Of a DNA stretch of 64,000 nt, positions 16,342 through 24,002 are shown piece after piece. The position numbers and the translations under genes were made by a program. The first letter of the stretch is position 1, and each line of letters starts with the position of its first letter. Location of the stretch: the NCBI RefSeq assembly GCF_008386395.1, contig NZ_CP043761.1:620001-684000 (forward strand), written 5' to 3'. Source of the stretch: Paenibacillus sp. 37. Lineage in GTDB: Bacteria; Bacillota; Bacilli; Paenibacillales; Paenibacillaceae. The notes under the pieces are model-generated. The model was not told where the DNA came from. It saw only the letters and a program-made list of their open reading frames with translations, and made no database searches.

Positions 16342-18660
16342 TCAAGATTCTTCAATCGTTAATGCCCGGCTACGAACATAATAAGTTGATTTCATGCCGG
16401 CTCTCCAGGCGTGCAGATGCAATTCTAGGAATTCTGTTGCTTTAATATCTGGTCGAACGTAGAAGTTGAAACTTTGTCCCTGATCGACGTGGCGCTGACG
16501 GGCAGCCGCCATATTAATGGAAGCATGTTGATCCACCTGGAACGCCGTTTGGTAATAAGGGCTTGTTTTTTCGGACAGATCCGGAGCCGGGTTGGCAATT
16601 TTGTAAGTTGTTTTCTCTTCATAAGATAACAGCTCATAGAGCGGATCAATACTAGCCGTTGAGCCGGCAATGATGGACGTGGAACCATTAGGTGCAATGG
16701 CGAACAACCAGGCATTACGTACACCGTTTTGTCGTACTTCGGCTTGCAGTTCTTTCCACTGTTCGGTTGTCACGAACTCGCCTGCGCGCTCACCTGATGT
16801 GTACTCGCGTTGGTCGAAGTAGTGACCACTTTCCCAATCGGAACCTTTGAATTTCGGATAATGTCCTTTTTCTTTGGACAGCTCCATACTGGATTTCACG
16901 AGCAGGTAGTTAATTTTTTCATACAGATTATCGTTATATGCTACCGCTTCGTCAGACTCCCAATGAATGCCTTCGAGAGCAAGCAGGTGGTGAAGTCCAA
17001 ACGTTCCCAGACCGACTGCGCGATATTGGCTGTTGGTATATTGGGCTTGCAACACTTCAATGTTGTTAATGTCGATAACGTTGTCCAGCATGCGCACCTG
17101 AATTGGAACGAGACGCTCCAATACATTATGAGGTATAGCACGTGCCAGATGGATGGAGTTCAGGTTGCAGACAACAAAGTCGCCAGGCACTTTGGAAATC
17201 ACAATGCGAGTTTGTCCATCCTTGGTTACGAGTTCTTCCTTTTCAATCACAGTGGCAGACTGGTTCTGCATAATTTCGGTACACAGGTTGGAGGAGTATA
17301 CCATACCGTGTGCACGGTTAGGATTTGAGCGGTTAACCGTATCCCGGTAGAACATGTATGGCGTACCTGTCTCCAGTTGGGATTTAAGTACACGCTTCAT
17401 GATGTCAATCGCCTGTACTGTAATCCGGGACAGCAGTGGGTGATTCACTGCTTCTTCGTATTTATCACGGAACGCACCTTCGCCAAAGGACTCATCATAG
17501 AAATCTTCCAGTCCGAGTGCACGACCATTCTCGTCCTTCCAGCCCATCACTTTCTTTGTTTCGTGAGGACAGAACAGGCTCCACTCGCCGCGAGTGGATA
17601 CCCGCTCCATGAACAAGTCAGGCAGACAGATGCCGTGGAATACGTCATGCGCACGCATACGCTCGTCACCGTTGTTCAGCTTCAGATCGAGGAAGGCCAG
17701 AATGTCTTTGTGGAAAACGTCCAGGTAGACGGCAATGGCACCTTTACGCGTACCGAGCTGATCTACGCTGACTGCTGTATTGTTTAGTTGGCGAATCCAA
17801 GGGATTACACCGGAACTTGTATTTTGGTGACCACGGATATCCGAACCACGAGCTCTGACTTTGCCGAGGTAAACGCCGATGCCGCCACCCATTTTGCTCA
17901 GACGAGCTACATCCGTGTTGGAATCGAAGATACCTTCGAGTGAGTCGTCCACCGTATCAATGAAGCAGCTTGAAAGTTGACCGGCTACTTTTTTACCTGC
18001 ATTGGACATCGTAGGAGTAGCTGCAGTCATGTACATGTTGCTCATTGCCCAATATGCTTCCTTTACGAGATCCATACGTTTCTCGGCAGGCTCTTGGTGC
18101 ATTAGGAACATGGCGATAACCATATAACGCTCTTGCGGCAATTCCATTACTTTTCCCTCAAAATCGTGAGCGAGGTAACGTTCTGCCAGTGTGAGCAAGC
18201 CGATGTAATCGAAGAGCAGATCGTTGCGGTAGTCAATGCACTCAGCAAGTTCGTCGATCTGTTCTTTGGTGTAACATTCCAGCAATTCTTCGCGGTAGAT
18301 ACCTTTCTTCACGAGATCTACAAGAAGAGGATGGAATGCGCCATAAGGCTCGTCCGGGTAAGACTTGTATCTGCGGTTGGTAGCCGCTTTTTTGTACAAG
18401 GAAGTGAGCAGGGCGCGTGCTGCTGAAAATTTCCAGTCGGGCTCTTCCTTTGTTACCAGTTCCAGTGCACTCATGATAAAAGCGTTGCTGATTTCGTCCC
18501 CGGTAACTTCGTCACGACGGAGTTTGCTGTTTACCCCACGTACGAGACGTTCCTTGTCCAGTGTCTCCAGTCCTTCCAGATTACGGTCGGCATATACCGA
18601 GATACGCATCTCATCAAAGGCAAGCTGGCGGTTGTTCGGCTTGGTCACAACTTGTGGCAT
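16342..18660 (-). CDS. nrdA: Ribonucleotide reductase class I alpha subunit
   Basis: 772 residues with an N-terminal ATP-cone-like segment (about 1-90), then the RNR lumen and barrel domains. Active-site cysteines are visible in GQLSSCFI, SNLCTEIM (radical Cys) and VVCNLNSIH; radical-transfer tyrosines fit the STYYVRSR end. Reduces NDPs to dNDPs with NrdB. ATG 18660 was chosen for GAGGAAT 9 nt upstream; an in-frame ATG at 18681 has no site. Odd: the protein ends RALTIEES without the C-terminal Cys pair that normally passes electrons from thioredoxin. The +1 frame just past the stop would read ...DFCAS, so a frameshift or sequence error is possible. Confidence 0.93.
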   Translation of the reverse strand: MPQVVTKPNNRQLAFDEMRISVYADRNLEGLETLDKERLVRGVNSKLRRDEVTGDEISNAFIMSALELVTKEEPDWKFSAARALLTSLYKKAATNRRYKSYPDEPYGAFHPLLVDLVKKGIYREELLECYTKEQIDELAECIDYRNDLLFDYIGLLTLAERYLAHDFEGKVMELPQERYMVIAMFLMHQEPAEKRMDLVKEAYWAMSNMYMTAATPTMSNAGKKVAGQLSSCFIDTVDDSLEGIFDSNTDVARLSKMGGGIGVYLGKVRARGSDIRGHQNTSSGVIPWIRQLNNTAVSVDQLGTRKGAIAVYLDVFHKDILAFLDLKLNNGDERMRAHDVFHGICLPDLFMERVSTRGEWSLFCPHETKKVMGWKDENGRALGLEDFYDESFGEGAFRDKYEEAVNHPLLSRITVQAIDIMKRVLKSQLETGTPYMFYRDTVNRSNPNRAHGMVYSSNLCTEIMQNQSATVIEKEELVTKDGQTRIVISKVPGDFVVCNLNSIHLARAIPHNVLERLVPIQVRMLDNVIDINNIEVLQAQYTNSQYRAVGLGTFGLHHLLALEGIHWESDEAVAYNDNLYEKINYLLVKSSMELSKEKGHYPKFKGSDWESGHYFDQREYTSGERAGEFVTTEQWKELQAEVRQNGVRNAWLFAIAPNGSTSIIAGSTASIDPLYELLSYEEKTTYKIANPAPDLSEKTSPYYQTAFQVDQHASINMAAARQRHVDQGQSFNFYVRPDIKATEFLELHLHAWRAGMKSTYYVRSRALTIEES

Positions 18661-18851
18661 GAATATTCCTCGCTTTCGCATGTTAAAGAGATAAATTGGA
18701 GAAATTCTTTATATAAAGAATTGAGTGTTGTCTTACGGTGAGAAAAAGGTAAAGGTTGCTTTTGGCAGACTGCAACGGCGGTGACAAGTTCATGTCTTAA
18801 ATCGCTCAACTTGAGGAGCACAAAACAGCACAATGCAGAACATGCTCATAT

Positions 18852-18885
18852 AAAAAGCATTCTCCCGCCTCGCGGCTGAAAATGC
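18852..18885 (-). terminator. Internal terminator in the nrdA leader (attenuator)
   Basis: Minus-strand hairpin 18885-18857 (GCATT/AATGC outer stem, CCGC/GCGG inner stem) followed by TTTTT (18856-18852), about 190 nt upstream of the nrdA start and on the same strand. Its position inside the leader suggests conditional termination. Confidence 0.7.
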
Positions 18886-19135
18886 CCATGGATGCTCTGG
18901 CTTTCTTACTGTCTTAGAAGTTCTGGATATAGACAGAAAAAGGTGCTTATGTAAGCTTTGGTCTATTGCAGATGTGCCTGTAGTTTGAGGATACCGGATG
19001 CAGTCCAAACAGCCCCGTTAACCTCCATGTCAACTCTGTTTCGAGAAAGCGATTTACACCTACAGGGACGTGCCTTTGGAGGTGATTTCATCCTGTTTTT
19101 CGCGAGAATGCAGAAGGTGACTAATAGAAGCGGAG
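18886..19135 (-). ncRNA. Structured nrdA leader, candidate riboswitch/attenuator aptamer
   Basis: Between the nrdA promoter and the internal terminator the transcript can form several perfect helices: CCTGTAG/CTACAGG (19066-19060 with 18983-18977) enclosing AAACAG/CTGTTT (19041-19036 with 19012-19007, complementary strands), then ATAGAC/GTCTAT (18966-18961 with 18934-18929) with an inner GCTTA/TAAGC stem. No open frame with a ribosome-binding site was found, so peptide attenuation is unlikely. The hallmark GCCACTG and B12-box strings of cobalamin riboswitches were not found. Ligand, if any, is unknown. Confidence 0.45.
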
Positions 19136-19139
19136 AAAT

Positions 19140-19192
19140 CTAGTGTTACTACATTTTGTAGCTGTCAACATACTGTAACCCAACATATTGTG
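19140..19192 (-). promoter_or_regulatory. nrdA promoter with two NrdR-box-like palindromes
   Basis: Minus strand: perfect TTGACA (19168-19163) with a poor -10 (CACTAG, 19145-19140) at 17-nt spacing. Palindromes CTACATTTTGTAG (19149-19161) and CAACATATTGTG (19181-19192) have centres about 31.5 bp apart, three helical turns, as expected for paired NrdR sites; one lies between -35 and -10. NrdR represses RNR genes when dATP is high. The nrdR gene is not in the window. Confidence 0.55.
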
Positions 19193-19333
19193 TTTGTAAA
19201 GTGGGCCGATACAGTAAAACGTAATTCCGAGTATACCATTTAAGCCAGGAATCCGCAAAGGAAAAGGACTGGAAGATTTGAAGATTTATCAAAAAAAATT
19301 TTTGAACAATTTGAATGACGTCATCACGTCAGT

Positions 19334-19363
19334 TTGAATTGTAACGCATTCAACTGGTAGAAT
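19334..19363 (+). promoter_or_regulatory. Possible promoter of the MTH1187-family gene
   Basis: TTGAAT (19334-19339), 18-nt spacer, TAGAAT (19358-19363), 70 nt before the start codon. Confidence 0.35.
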
Positions 19364-19433
19364 AAAAATAGTCAAAAATCGACTAAAATTAGCGGCAGCG
19401 GTTGTTCACGGGGCCCAGAGGAGGCGGAGTAAA

Positions 19434-19760
19434 ATGGCAATAGCAGAAGTGACTGTAATTCCAATCGGAACGGGTACAACCAGTCTAAGCAGTTATGTGG
19501 CGGACATGCAAAAGGTATTGGAACATCAACGGGGCATTACATATCAGTTAACTTCCATGAGCACCATTATTGAGGGACCGCTTAACGAGATCTTTACAGC
19601 AATTGCGGCTCTGCATGAAGCACCGTTTTTGTCAGGAGCTCAGCGTGTTTCTACATCCGTCAAAATTGACGACCGTCGTGATAAACCGGATGCCTCAAGT
19701 ATACAGAAGTTACAATCGGTTCAGGATAAACTGACGTCACTTCAGGCAAGGCCTAATTAA
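19434..19760 (+). CDS. MTH1187/YqgV (UPF0045) family thiamine-binding-fold protein
   Basis: 108 residues, ferredoxin-like small protein. Family signatures: AEVTVIPIGTGTTSLSSYVADM at the N-terminus, YQLTSMSTIIEGPLNEIF in the middle and ST-VKIDDRRDK towards the end. Members bind thiamine or hydroxymethylpyrimidine-like ligands in the cytosol; the precise role is unclear. AGAGGAGG at 19417-19424 precedes ATG 19434. Monocistronic, ending at a bidirectional terminator. Confidence 0.85.
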   Translation: MAIAEVTVIPIGTGTTSLSSYVADMQKVLEHQRGITYQLTSMSTIIEGPLNEIFTAIAALHEAPFLSGAQRVSTSVKIDDRRDKPDASSIQKLQSVQDKLTSLQARPN

Positions 19761-19885
19761 TGGTTTAGTATAAACATCCGTATATACGGTTATTTGGTAT
19801 GTTATAAATCATCATTAATTAAAGGTTAGATTGTGTCTGTCTGTGTAGTTAACGTGAATTTCTGACATTTATAAACAGAAAGACT

Positions 19886-19921
19886 AAAAGACCAGCTTAA
19901 CGTTCATTAAGCTGGTCTTTT
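19886..19921. terminator. Bidirectional intrinsic terminator
   Basis: 15-bp stem AAAAGACCAGCTTAA/TTAAGCTGGTCTTTT (19886-19900 and 19907-19921), loop CGTTCA, between convergent genes. Confidence 0.9.
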
Positions 19922-19944
19922 TGTATACTCATTTAACATTTTAA

Positions 19945-21069
19945 TTAATCTGCAACTACCAATGAGGCTCCAATCAACGTGGCGTTGGTGTAACCACCGC
20001 CAACATTTTCAAAAGAGAAGTTGGTAATTGGAGCACCGATCACCGTGGCATAATCACCGTCAAGCAAATCTCCGGTCGTTGCAGGATATAACGCTATAAT
20101 ATCATTTCCGTTCTCATCCATGACATGAACGACAGAGAAAGTTGCTCCGAGAGAGCTATCTTCTTCAACGGAAATGACTTCCCCGTTAACTTGTACGAAA
20201 GTATTGTAATAGTTGGCTACATTTTTATTCAGATGACGGGTCGTTACGTTGGAGTCAACGAGCCCCCGTACCTTTTTGCTTAGTTCTGCCGTAATGGCCG
20301 GGAATACATCGTTATGTTTACCAAAGAAATCATAAGATGCCTGCTCCATAAAGGCTGTGTCTTCTGTAATGTACGGAGTTAACTCATTAAAGAAATCCGC
20401 AGCTGATGCCGTAACAGATGAATTTCCAGTCGTTGCAGTTGGTGCTGTTTGCTCCAGAGAAGCAGTAATGCATAGGGAATCAAGGATATCTTTGATCTCA
20501 TCCTGATTATAAGTATCCTTGGCGTAGGTTAACGTCATGGTATAGAGTTCTGTATTGGTCGGAATCAGATACTGCACAAGGATAACATCTGTACCCGAGG
20601 AATGCTTATAGGCTCCTTCCAAGACACCAGCGCTATATTCTTTATAAGGCTTGTTTGTGTAGCTGGTTTTTTTATAATCGGAAATGCCGATGCTTGAACC
20701 GCTTTGTGTGTAATAATCCACTATATTATTGGCGTATTCTTCAGGATTAATTGAACCGGTTGAGCTGGCCTCAATCGCCAGATTCATATTATCTGCAAAT
20801 GTGACTGATGAAGATTGGTCTGAAAAGGCAGCTTTAATGGATGGAGCATTCATTTGACTTGTATCTACGTTTTTCCAGGATTCAGGATATGCAAAGGAAA
20901 ATCCTTCTCCACTATATGTAGTGTATTTCGTAGCTTTTGCTTCTGTTGAGACAGTTTCAGTTGCCTTGGATGCTTCGGTCGTTTGGCTATTGGTTGTTGT
21001 GTTTGTTTCTGAATTACCACAAGCACTAAGCAGTGTGGCTAATGCCAAAATCGTAATAAGTTTCTTCAT
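19945..21069 (-). CDS. Lipoprotein with PsbP-like domain
   Basis: 374 residues. Signal peptide with lipobox LLSAC (Cys17), then a Ser/Thr-rich linker to about 45, so it is anchored outside the membrane. Residues 48-205 (YSGEGFSFAYPESW start) look like a PsbP/PsbP-like domain of the kind found in many Firmicutes lipoproteins. The C-terminal part (about 290-370, VNGEVISVEEDSSLG...IALYPATTGDLLDGDYATVIG) resembles an OB-fold tRNA_anti-like domain. GGAG precedes ATG 21069. Function unknown; possibly envelope stress or ligand binding. Confidence 0.75.
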   Translation of the reverse strand: MKKLITILALATLLSACGNSETNTTTNSQTTEASKATETVSTEAKATKYTTYSGEGFSFAYPESWKNVDTSQMNAPSIKAAFSDQSSSVTFADNMNLAIEASSTGSINPEEYANNIVDYYTQSGSSIGISDYKKTSYTNKPYKEYSAGVLEGAYKHSSGTDVILVQYLIPTNTELYTMTLTYAKDTYNQDEIKDILDSLCITASLEQTAPTATTGNSSVTASAADFFNELTPYITEDTAFMEQASYDFFGKHNDVFPAITAELSKKVRGLVDSNVTTRHLNKNVANYYNTFVQVNGEVISVEEDSSLGATFSVVHVMDENGNDIIALYPATTGDLLDGDYATVIGAPITNFSFENVGGGYTNATLIGASLVVAD

Positions 21070-21433
21070 TATGTCTAATTTCTCCTCATGTGCTTCCCAT
21101 CGGTTGGGATTTTTTCTAAGGTCATCATTTCGTTTGGGATAATCTAGTTTAGGTGGTGAGCATAGAAACTCCTTTCTACTTTATTAGTAAAATAATAACA
21201 TAAATAAATATTTCAGTATTCATAATTACTAAAAAGGTAATTTATCTGTATTTAACAAGTTAAAAGCTAATAATATACCGTATGGGTATCCATTTTGAGC
21301 GATAGTACATACATTTGGTTGATATAACTGTGGGATTTATTTATGACTTAAACATATTTGGACATAACATGCCGACTTAAGAACTAGCCCTTTATGTAGG
21401 TGCAATTAGCGAATAGTCGGTGGAAAAAAACAG
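21070..21433. other. Non-coding region between divergent genes
   Basis: Very AT-rich stretch upstream of the lipoprotein gene (minus) and the first YjcZ-like gene (plus). It must hold the lipoprotein promoter, but no convincing -35/-10 pair was found. No gene seen. Confidence 0.4.
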
Positions 21434-21483
21434 CCCATTTTCGACCTGAGCCCGGTCCCATGTGTGATTGGTGCATATAGTGA
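21434..21483 (+). promoter_or_regulatory. Putative mother-cell (sigma-K/E-like) promoter module, copy 1
   Basis: CCCATTTT (21434-21441), CCCGGTCC (21451-21458), 15 nt, then CATATAGTGA (21474-21483). The same order of blocks occurs upstream of the third YjcZ-like gene. CATA-n3-T fits the sigma-K -10 pattern; 31 nt before the start codon. Confidence 0.45.
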
Positions 21484-21513
21484 ACTGTACCTCAAATCAA
21501 AGGAGGGGTTTAC

Positions 21514-21618
21514 ATGAGTGGAGTAGTAGGTGGATACGGCGGCGCATGGACATCGACTGGCGCGATCTTGGTTCTCTTTATCTTGTTGGTCATCATCTCT
21601 AAAGCATTCTTGATCTAA
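21514..21618 (+). CDS. YjcZ family small sporulation protein
   Basis: 34 residues: Gly/Tyr/Trp N-terminus (VVGGYGGAWTST) and a single hydrophobic segment (ILVLFILLVIISKAFLI). This is the YjcZ/YmxH-like family of small spore or coat-associated membrane peptides. Strong AAAGGAGGGG 7-8 nt before ATG 21514. Paralogous to the next two genes; probably sporulation-expressed, judging by the promoter module upstream. Confidence 0.85.
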   Translation: MSGVVGGYGGAWTSTGAILVLFILLVIISKAFLI

Positions 21619-21661
21619 TAAACCGCTTGGACCCTAATATATTTGTAAAGGAGGGTTCTGC

Positions 21662-21769
21662 ATGAGCAACGTAGTTGAAGGCGTAGGATACGGCGGCTGG
21701 ACATCGACTGGAGCAATCCTGGTTCTGTTCATTCTTCTCGTAATCATCACTAAATCTTTCTGGGTATAA
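21662..21769 (+). CDS. YjcZ family small sporulation protein
   Basis: 35 residues, nearly identical in its second half to the preceding gene (GWTSTGAILVLFILLVIIT), differing at the N-terminus and ending in KSFWV. GGAGGG precedes ATG 21662. 43 nt after the first paralogue and followed by a terminator, so the two are likely co-transcribed. Confidence 0.85.
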   Translation: MSNVVEGVGYGGWTSTGAILVLFILLVIITKSFWV

Positions 21770-21780
21770 TATGGCGAGCT

Positions 21781-21809
21781 CTGCCGGGCAACCGGTGGGG
21801 TTTTTTTTT
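21781..21809 (+). terminator. Intrinsic terminator of the YjcZ pair
   Basis: CTGCCGG/CCGGTGG stem with a GCAA tetraloop, followed by GG and nine T (21801-21809). Confidence 0.8.
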
Positions 21810-21940
21810 CTAGAGGACAAGCATGGTGGAGAGCCAGGAAGCTAAGATAGCTTGTAGTTAAACAGAAGAATTGGTGGAATTCAAGAAATGGAAGGGCGGA
21901 GTATGTTTCGAAAATGGGGAAGGTACCTCATGGCTAAACG

Positions 21941-22000
21941 CCCATTTTGTCAAAATGAGGGCGATAGCCCGGTCCAGAGGTAGGCTGAATACATAGCTTA
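21941..22000 (+). promoter_or_regulatory. Putative mother-cell promoter module, copy 2
   Basis: CCCATTTT (21941-21948), CCCGGTCC (21968-21975), 16 nt, then CATAGCTTA (21992-22000), which fits the sigma-K -10 pattern CATA-n3-TA. Shares three blocks with the module at 21434. Confidence 0.5.
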
Positions 22001-22033
22001 GGGGTGTAGGCAAATGTTAAGGAGGAATGAACA

Positions 22034-22345
22034 ATGAGCGAAGTAAAACCGAATTCACCGAACGGACAGGGACACGTATACGGACATATGGGAGGTTATG
22101 AGCATATGCAAGGATACCAATACACAGGTCATGAAATGCATGGGTATGGATATGGTTGTGGAACAATGCCAATGGGATATGGCTATGGATACGGACACCA
22201 TGCCAATCAGGCTCCAATGATGCACGGTTATCAACAGGGTTGTGGAGTATCCTATGGTCATGGCGGCGGAAGCTGGGGTTCCATGGGTACGATCCTTGTA
22301 CTGTTCATCTTGCTGGTCATCATCTCCAAAACGATGTTTATCTAA
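22034..22345 (+). CDS. YjcZ-like protein with long His/Gly/Tyr-rich N-terminal domain
   Basis: 103 residues. The last ~22 (TILVLFILLVIISKTMFI) match the two small paralogues upstream. The first ~80 are a low-complexity Gly-Tyr-His-Met region with recurring GYGYG and HGYQQG-type units and three Cys. Such composition is typical of spore-coat or metal-binding surface peptides; histidines could bind Cu or Zn (inference). AAGGAGGAATG precedes ATG 22034. Own sporulation-type promoter module and terminator. Confidence 0.8.
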   Translation: MSEVKPNSPNGQGHVYGHMGGYEHMQGYQYTGHEMHGYGYGCGTMPMGYGYGYGHHANQAPMMHGYQQGCGVSYGHGGGSWGSMGTILVLFILLVIISKTMFI

Positions 22346-22455
22346 GTATTTGTGAGTGCAAGGAGACTTTACTGATCGTGGATCGTTGCGATAGGTGCTC
22401 CAAATAAACTCCGAGTTTGAGTTCCATGTTGGGGCATAACGTACCTATGATTCAG

Positions 22456-22498
22456 AAAGGGACAGCGTAGGGTTTCATCCTGCGCTGTCCCTTTTTTA
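22456..22498 (+). terminator. Intrinsic terminator
   Basis: 16-nt arms AAAGGGACAGCGTAGG and CCTGCGCTGTCCCTTT (22456-22471, 22479-22494), followed by TTTT. Ends the long YjcZ-like gene. Confidence 0.85.
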
Positions 22499-22531
22499 TT
22501 AGAAGTGAAGGAGCGTTGGGATTACTTTCTT

Positions 22532-22674
22532 TAACGAACTCCACAGACGCTATTCCATGCATTTTCGCCATTTCACAAGTTTAACGAATCGTAGACGTCT
22601 TATTATCTGAATCTGGGCATGTTTGGAGCCTATATTCATGAAGTGACACGGATTAACGTGGCTGAGATTCGTTA
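22532..22674. repeat. Palindromic intergenic repeat (TAACGAA...TTCGTTA), copy A
   Basis: A 93-bp unit (22582-22674) bounded by TAACGAA and TTCGTTA, plus another TAACGAA exactly 50 nt upstream (22532). The same 93-bp length and the same 50-nt offset occur in the copy at 39831-40022. Arms are imperfect inverted repeats with inner ACGT-TATT/ATTAACGT blocks. Confidence 0.6.
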
Positions 22675-22894
22675 GCATCTGGTGAGCGTAAACATTTGCT
22701 TTAGAGGCCGGGGTTATTTGCACAATTAGAGAAGTAAGGAAGTAAGTATCGAGGGTGCAGTCAGTGGGAGAATGGAAAAATTTTAAAAGCAGAGCCGAAT
22801 ATATCTGGTTAGTCCGATAAGTGAAAGGAAGACTTTTCTCAATGAAGGAACGGTGTCCGATAGTCTGTGGATGATGCTGAAATGTGTATGTAGA

Positions 22895-23191
22895 CATGGA
22901 TAAACACCCGGAACCCAATTCCGGGTGCTTTGTGTATGTTTTCAATCTTCTCAAGAATAAGTGATATCCAAAACAACAAAAGCCCTACCTCTCTTTTGTC
23001 CTTGCGGCTCCGATGACCGCGCCAGTGTGAATGGGAACATCTTGTGAAACTCTGTACTACCGGGTTATTGTGATTCAGGTTCTTCAATCTTCATAGGTTA
23101 ATTGTGCTTATAGTTCGCTGCGGTCGCAGCATGAAGAAAATATTCCGGGGTTTAAAGAAGACAGAAATCATATGAGGTTGTTTGATACAAC
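22895..23191 (-). ncRNA. Candidate unassigned small RNA (~300 nt)
   Basis: A well-spaced sigma-A promoter on the minus strand (see 23198-23226) drives a region with no credible coding frame that ends at a 9-bp hairpin. The 5' end (ATCAAACAACCTC) can pair with a segment ~190 nt downstream (GAGAGGT...GTTGTTT), giving a closed long-range stem. It is not recognisable as tmRNA, RNase P or SRP RNA from their conserved strings; 6S RNA cannot be excluded by eye. Confidence 0.4.
22905..22927 (-). terminator. Hairpin ending the candidate ncRNA
   Basis: Perfect 9-bp stem CACCCGGAA/TTCCGGGTG with a 5-nt loop. On the minus strand it is followed by TTTATCC, a short U-run. Confidence 0.55.
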
Positions 23192-23197
23192 TCTTAT

Positions 23198-23226
23198 AGT
23201 ATACCACAGGCTGTAATTTATTGCAA
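23198..23226 (-). promoter_or_regulatory. Sigma-A promoter of the candidate ncRNA
   Basis: Minus strand: TTGCAA (23226-23221), exactly 17-nt spacer, TATACT (23203-23198), predicted start near 23191. No gene with a ribosome-binding site lies downstream on this strand. Confidence 0.6.
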
Positions 23227-23405
23227 TAAAAAGGAAAGGGTGAACAGAAAAACATGTTTTTCTGGTGGTCTTTCAAGTCAGAAGCTGAAATGCTCGTCTG
23301 AAAATATACAGAATTTTTTCAATCTATTTCTCAATTGAGGTAATCCTCTTCAAAAGATTCTGCGTAGGTTATAATAAGAGGGAAGAAACAGAAAGGGGCC
23401 CTCGC

Positions 23406-24002
23406 ATGACTGAATCGATGGAGGACAGCAGGTTAATGCGGCAGATTGCGGAACGTGATTCCTCCGCACTGGAGCTTTTATATGACCGTTATGAGCGAGC
23501 GGTGTATTCTTTTGCCTATCGGATCGTTGGTGATCCCATGACGGCAGAAGAGACTGTTCAGGAACTTTTTATGCGGGTCTGGAATAATGCTGAACGATAC
23601 GATGCCTCACAGGGGAAGCTGACCACATGGATGTTTGCGATTACGCGCAACATAGCAGTGGACATGCTGAGGCGGAAATCGAAAGGGGCAGCGGCTACTT
23701 CAGTTGAACACGAGACACTGGCGGCCTATGCCGATGAGCATACGAATACGGAAGAAGAAGTGCAGCGTAAATTGGAAGGCACCCGTATTAAAGAGGCGTT
23801 GTCCCAACTGAATGGTGATCAGCAGCAAGTTATAGAATCGATTTATTATGCGGGATTAACCCAGCAGGAAGTATCCAGCCGATTCGGGATTCCGCTGGGT
23901 ACAGTAAAGAGCCGTGTCAGGCTTGCCATGCGACAGCTCCAAAAGTTGCTGGCCGATGCTGAATTGCATCCGGACGCGGGAAGGGAGGGCATACATCCAT
24001 GA
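23406..24002 (+). CDS. ECF-type RNA polymerase sigma factor
   Basis: 198 residues. Region 2 (about 20-95: LELLYDRYERAVYSFAYRIV, then VQELFMRVWNNAERYD and WMFAITRNIAVDMLRR) and region 4 (about 130-180: LSQLNGDQQQVIESIYYAGLTQQEVSSRFGIPLGTVKSR helix-turn-helix) are clear. Resembles the SigK-type ECF group that is paired with RskA anti-sigma factors. GGGG precedes ATG 23406; TATAAT at 23370-23375 may be the promoter -10. The stop overlaps the anti-sigma start (ATGA). Confidence 0.9.
   Translation: MTESMEDSRLMRQIAERDSSALELLYDRYERAVYSFAYRIVGDPMTAEETVQELFMRVWNNAERYDASQGKLTTWMFAITRNIAVDMLRRKSKGAAATSVEHETLAAYADEHTNTEEEVQRKLEGTRIKEALSQLNGDQQQVIESIYYAGLTQQEVSSRFGIPLGTVKSRVRLAMRQLQKLLADAELHPDAGREGIHP

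Noticed and set aside
18886..19135. Cobalamin riboswitch upstream of nrdA
   Set aside because: Expected conserved strings (GCCACTG and the B12 box) were not found on the transcript strand; left as an unassigned structured leader.
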